A program made the position numbers and the translations under genes. Source: Bacillota bacterium (GTDB lineage: Bacteria; Bacillota; UBA4882; UBA10575). Taken from it: DNA of 14,666 nucleotides. Shown here piece by piece: positions 14,216 to 14,666 of the stretch (positions are counted from its first letter, which is position 1; each line of letters opens with the position of its first letter). Below the pieces are notes generated by a model. The model saw only the letters and a program-made list of their open reading frames with translations, had not been told where the DNA came from and made no database searches. The stretch spans positions 1 through 14,666 of the forward strand of contig JAAYMP010000113.1 in NCBI GenBank assembly GCA_012521315.1, read 5' to 3'.

Positions 14216-14245
14216 ATTATATGCTAAAGGTTGGTATTTTAAGAC
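14216..14245 (-). promoter_or_regulatory. Candidate sigma-E-type promoter of spoIIP
   Basis: On the minus strand, GTCTTAAA (14245-14238) and CATATAAT (14223-14216) are separated by 14 bases. The -10 is close to the sigma-E consensus CATACAAT; the -35 matches GTCATATT at about five of eight positions. It sits about 67 bases upstream of the spoIIP start. SpoIIP is a known sigma-E target in Bacillus, which supports this reading, but the match is by eye. Confidence 0.45.
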
Positions 14246-14250
14246 CGCGG

Positions 14251-14278
14251 TTGCAAGAGCTTTGCCAGGCTTTACAAT
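14251..14278 (+). promoter_or_regulatory. Candidate sigma-A promoter of rex
   Basis: TTGCAA (14251-14256), a 16-base spacer and TACAAT (14273-14278), four of six and five of six matches to the consensus. It would start transcription near 14285, about 57 bases before the rex start codon. I see no clear Rex operator palindrome (TTGTGA..TCACAA type) overlapping it. Confidence 0.5.
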
Positions 14279-14341
14279 GAGAGGAAGGAATGTCCGGCTT
14301 AACGTCGAAGGGGGAGTATATAAAGATAAGGAGGGAAACCC

Positions 14342-14666
14342 GTGGAACAACGCCGCGTACCAGATGTGGTCATTAACCGTTTACCCTTATATTTACGGGT
14401 TTTGTCCGAGATCGATGTGGAGCATACGCCGATTATATCCTCCTATGATTTGGGTGAAAGAACGGGGATTACCCCGGGACAGATCCGGAAAGATCTAAGC
14501 ATGTTCGGCGTTTTTGGCAAACAAGGCGTCGGTTATGATGTGTACATTTTACGGGGGGAATTGCGCCGTATTCTCAAGCTGAACCGCGTCGTCAATGTCG
14601 GGCTGGTCGGCGTGGGTAATCTGGGACAGGCCTTTCTCCAGTACGGTGCTGACCGCCAGCGGGAGA
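14342..14666 (+). CDS. rex: Redox-sensing transcriptional repressor Rex, 3'-truncated by window edge
   Basis: Cytoplasmic repressor that senses the NADH/NAD+ ratio and controls fermentation and respiration genes. Only the first 108 residues are in the window; the frame is still open at 14666. The start is a GTG preceded by AAGGAGGGAAACCC, a strong ribosome site at good spacing. The winged-helix DNA-binding domain is clear: VVINRLPLYLR, SSYDLGERTGI, QIRKDLSMFGVFGKQGVGYDV. It is followed by the start of the NAD(H)-binding Rossmann fold, VNVGLVGVGNLGQAFLQY, with the GxGxxG-type loop VGVGNLG. All parts agree with ordinary Rex; nothing looks broken. It is divergent from spoIIP over a 192-base gap carrying candidate promoters for both genes. 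Confidence 0.96.
   Translation, partial: MEQRRVPDVVINRLPLYLRVLSEIDVEHTPIISSYDLGERTGITPGQIRKDLSMFGVFGKQGVGYDVYILRGELRRILKLNRVVNVGLVGVGNLGQAFLQYGADRQRE

Overview
The window is a dense, GC-rich stretch of bacterial chromosome with strong AGGAGG-type ribosome sites and no mobile element, CRISPR array, tRNA or rRNA that I can see. The content points to a spore-forming Firmicute (Clostridia-like): a stage II sporulation protein P, a Rex redox repressor, a T-box leader on a cysE-cysS operon, a YwlE-type arginine phosphatase and a YwlC/YwlE/RpiB/Upp cluster. I cannot name a genus.

Layout. (1) 1-1128 (+): the 3' part of a Fur-family metalloregulator, overlapping by 4 bases a TtcA-like PP-loop tRNA-thiolation enzyme. 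(2) 1182-3632 (+): a near-consensus sigma-A promoter, a long structured leader with a full T-box (Stem I, antiterminator, terminator), then cysE and cysS with overlapping ends. This makes O-acetylserine, the cysteine precursor, and charges tRNA-Cys under control of uncharged tRNA. (3) 3678-4613 (-): a CPBP-family membrane protease, convergent with cysS across a shared hairpin. (4) 4741-9294 (+): a tight housekeeping cluster. It holds ywlC (t6A biosynthesis), a secreted DUF3108-like protein, an in-frame fusion of a YwlE arginine phosphatase to ribose-5-phosphate isomerase B, upp (uracil salvage) and a WecA/TagO-type polyprenyl-phosphate sugar-phosphate transferase. (5) 9298-13037 (+): a YjbQ/UPF0047 protein, a SERCA-like P-type Ca2+ ATPase and an RseC-family membrane protein. 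(6) 13046-14149 (-): spoIIP, divergent from (7) rex (14342 to the window end, +), with candidate promoters for both in the shared gap.

Most genes are ordinary housekeeping or sporulation genes. The points that deserve a second look are the YwlE-RpiB fusion with a strong Shine-Dalgarno sequence inside its linker, the T-box whose specifier register (ATG versus TGC) is ambiguous while its acceptor-binding bulge fits tRNA-Cys, an additional folded domain ahead of the T-box Stem I, and a Fur-family regulator that seems to lack some usual metal-binding histidines. I found no convincing wholly new system here.
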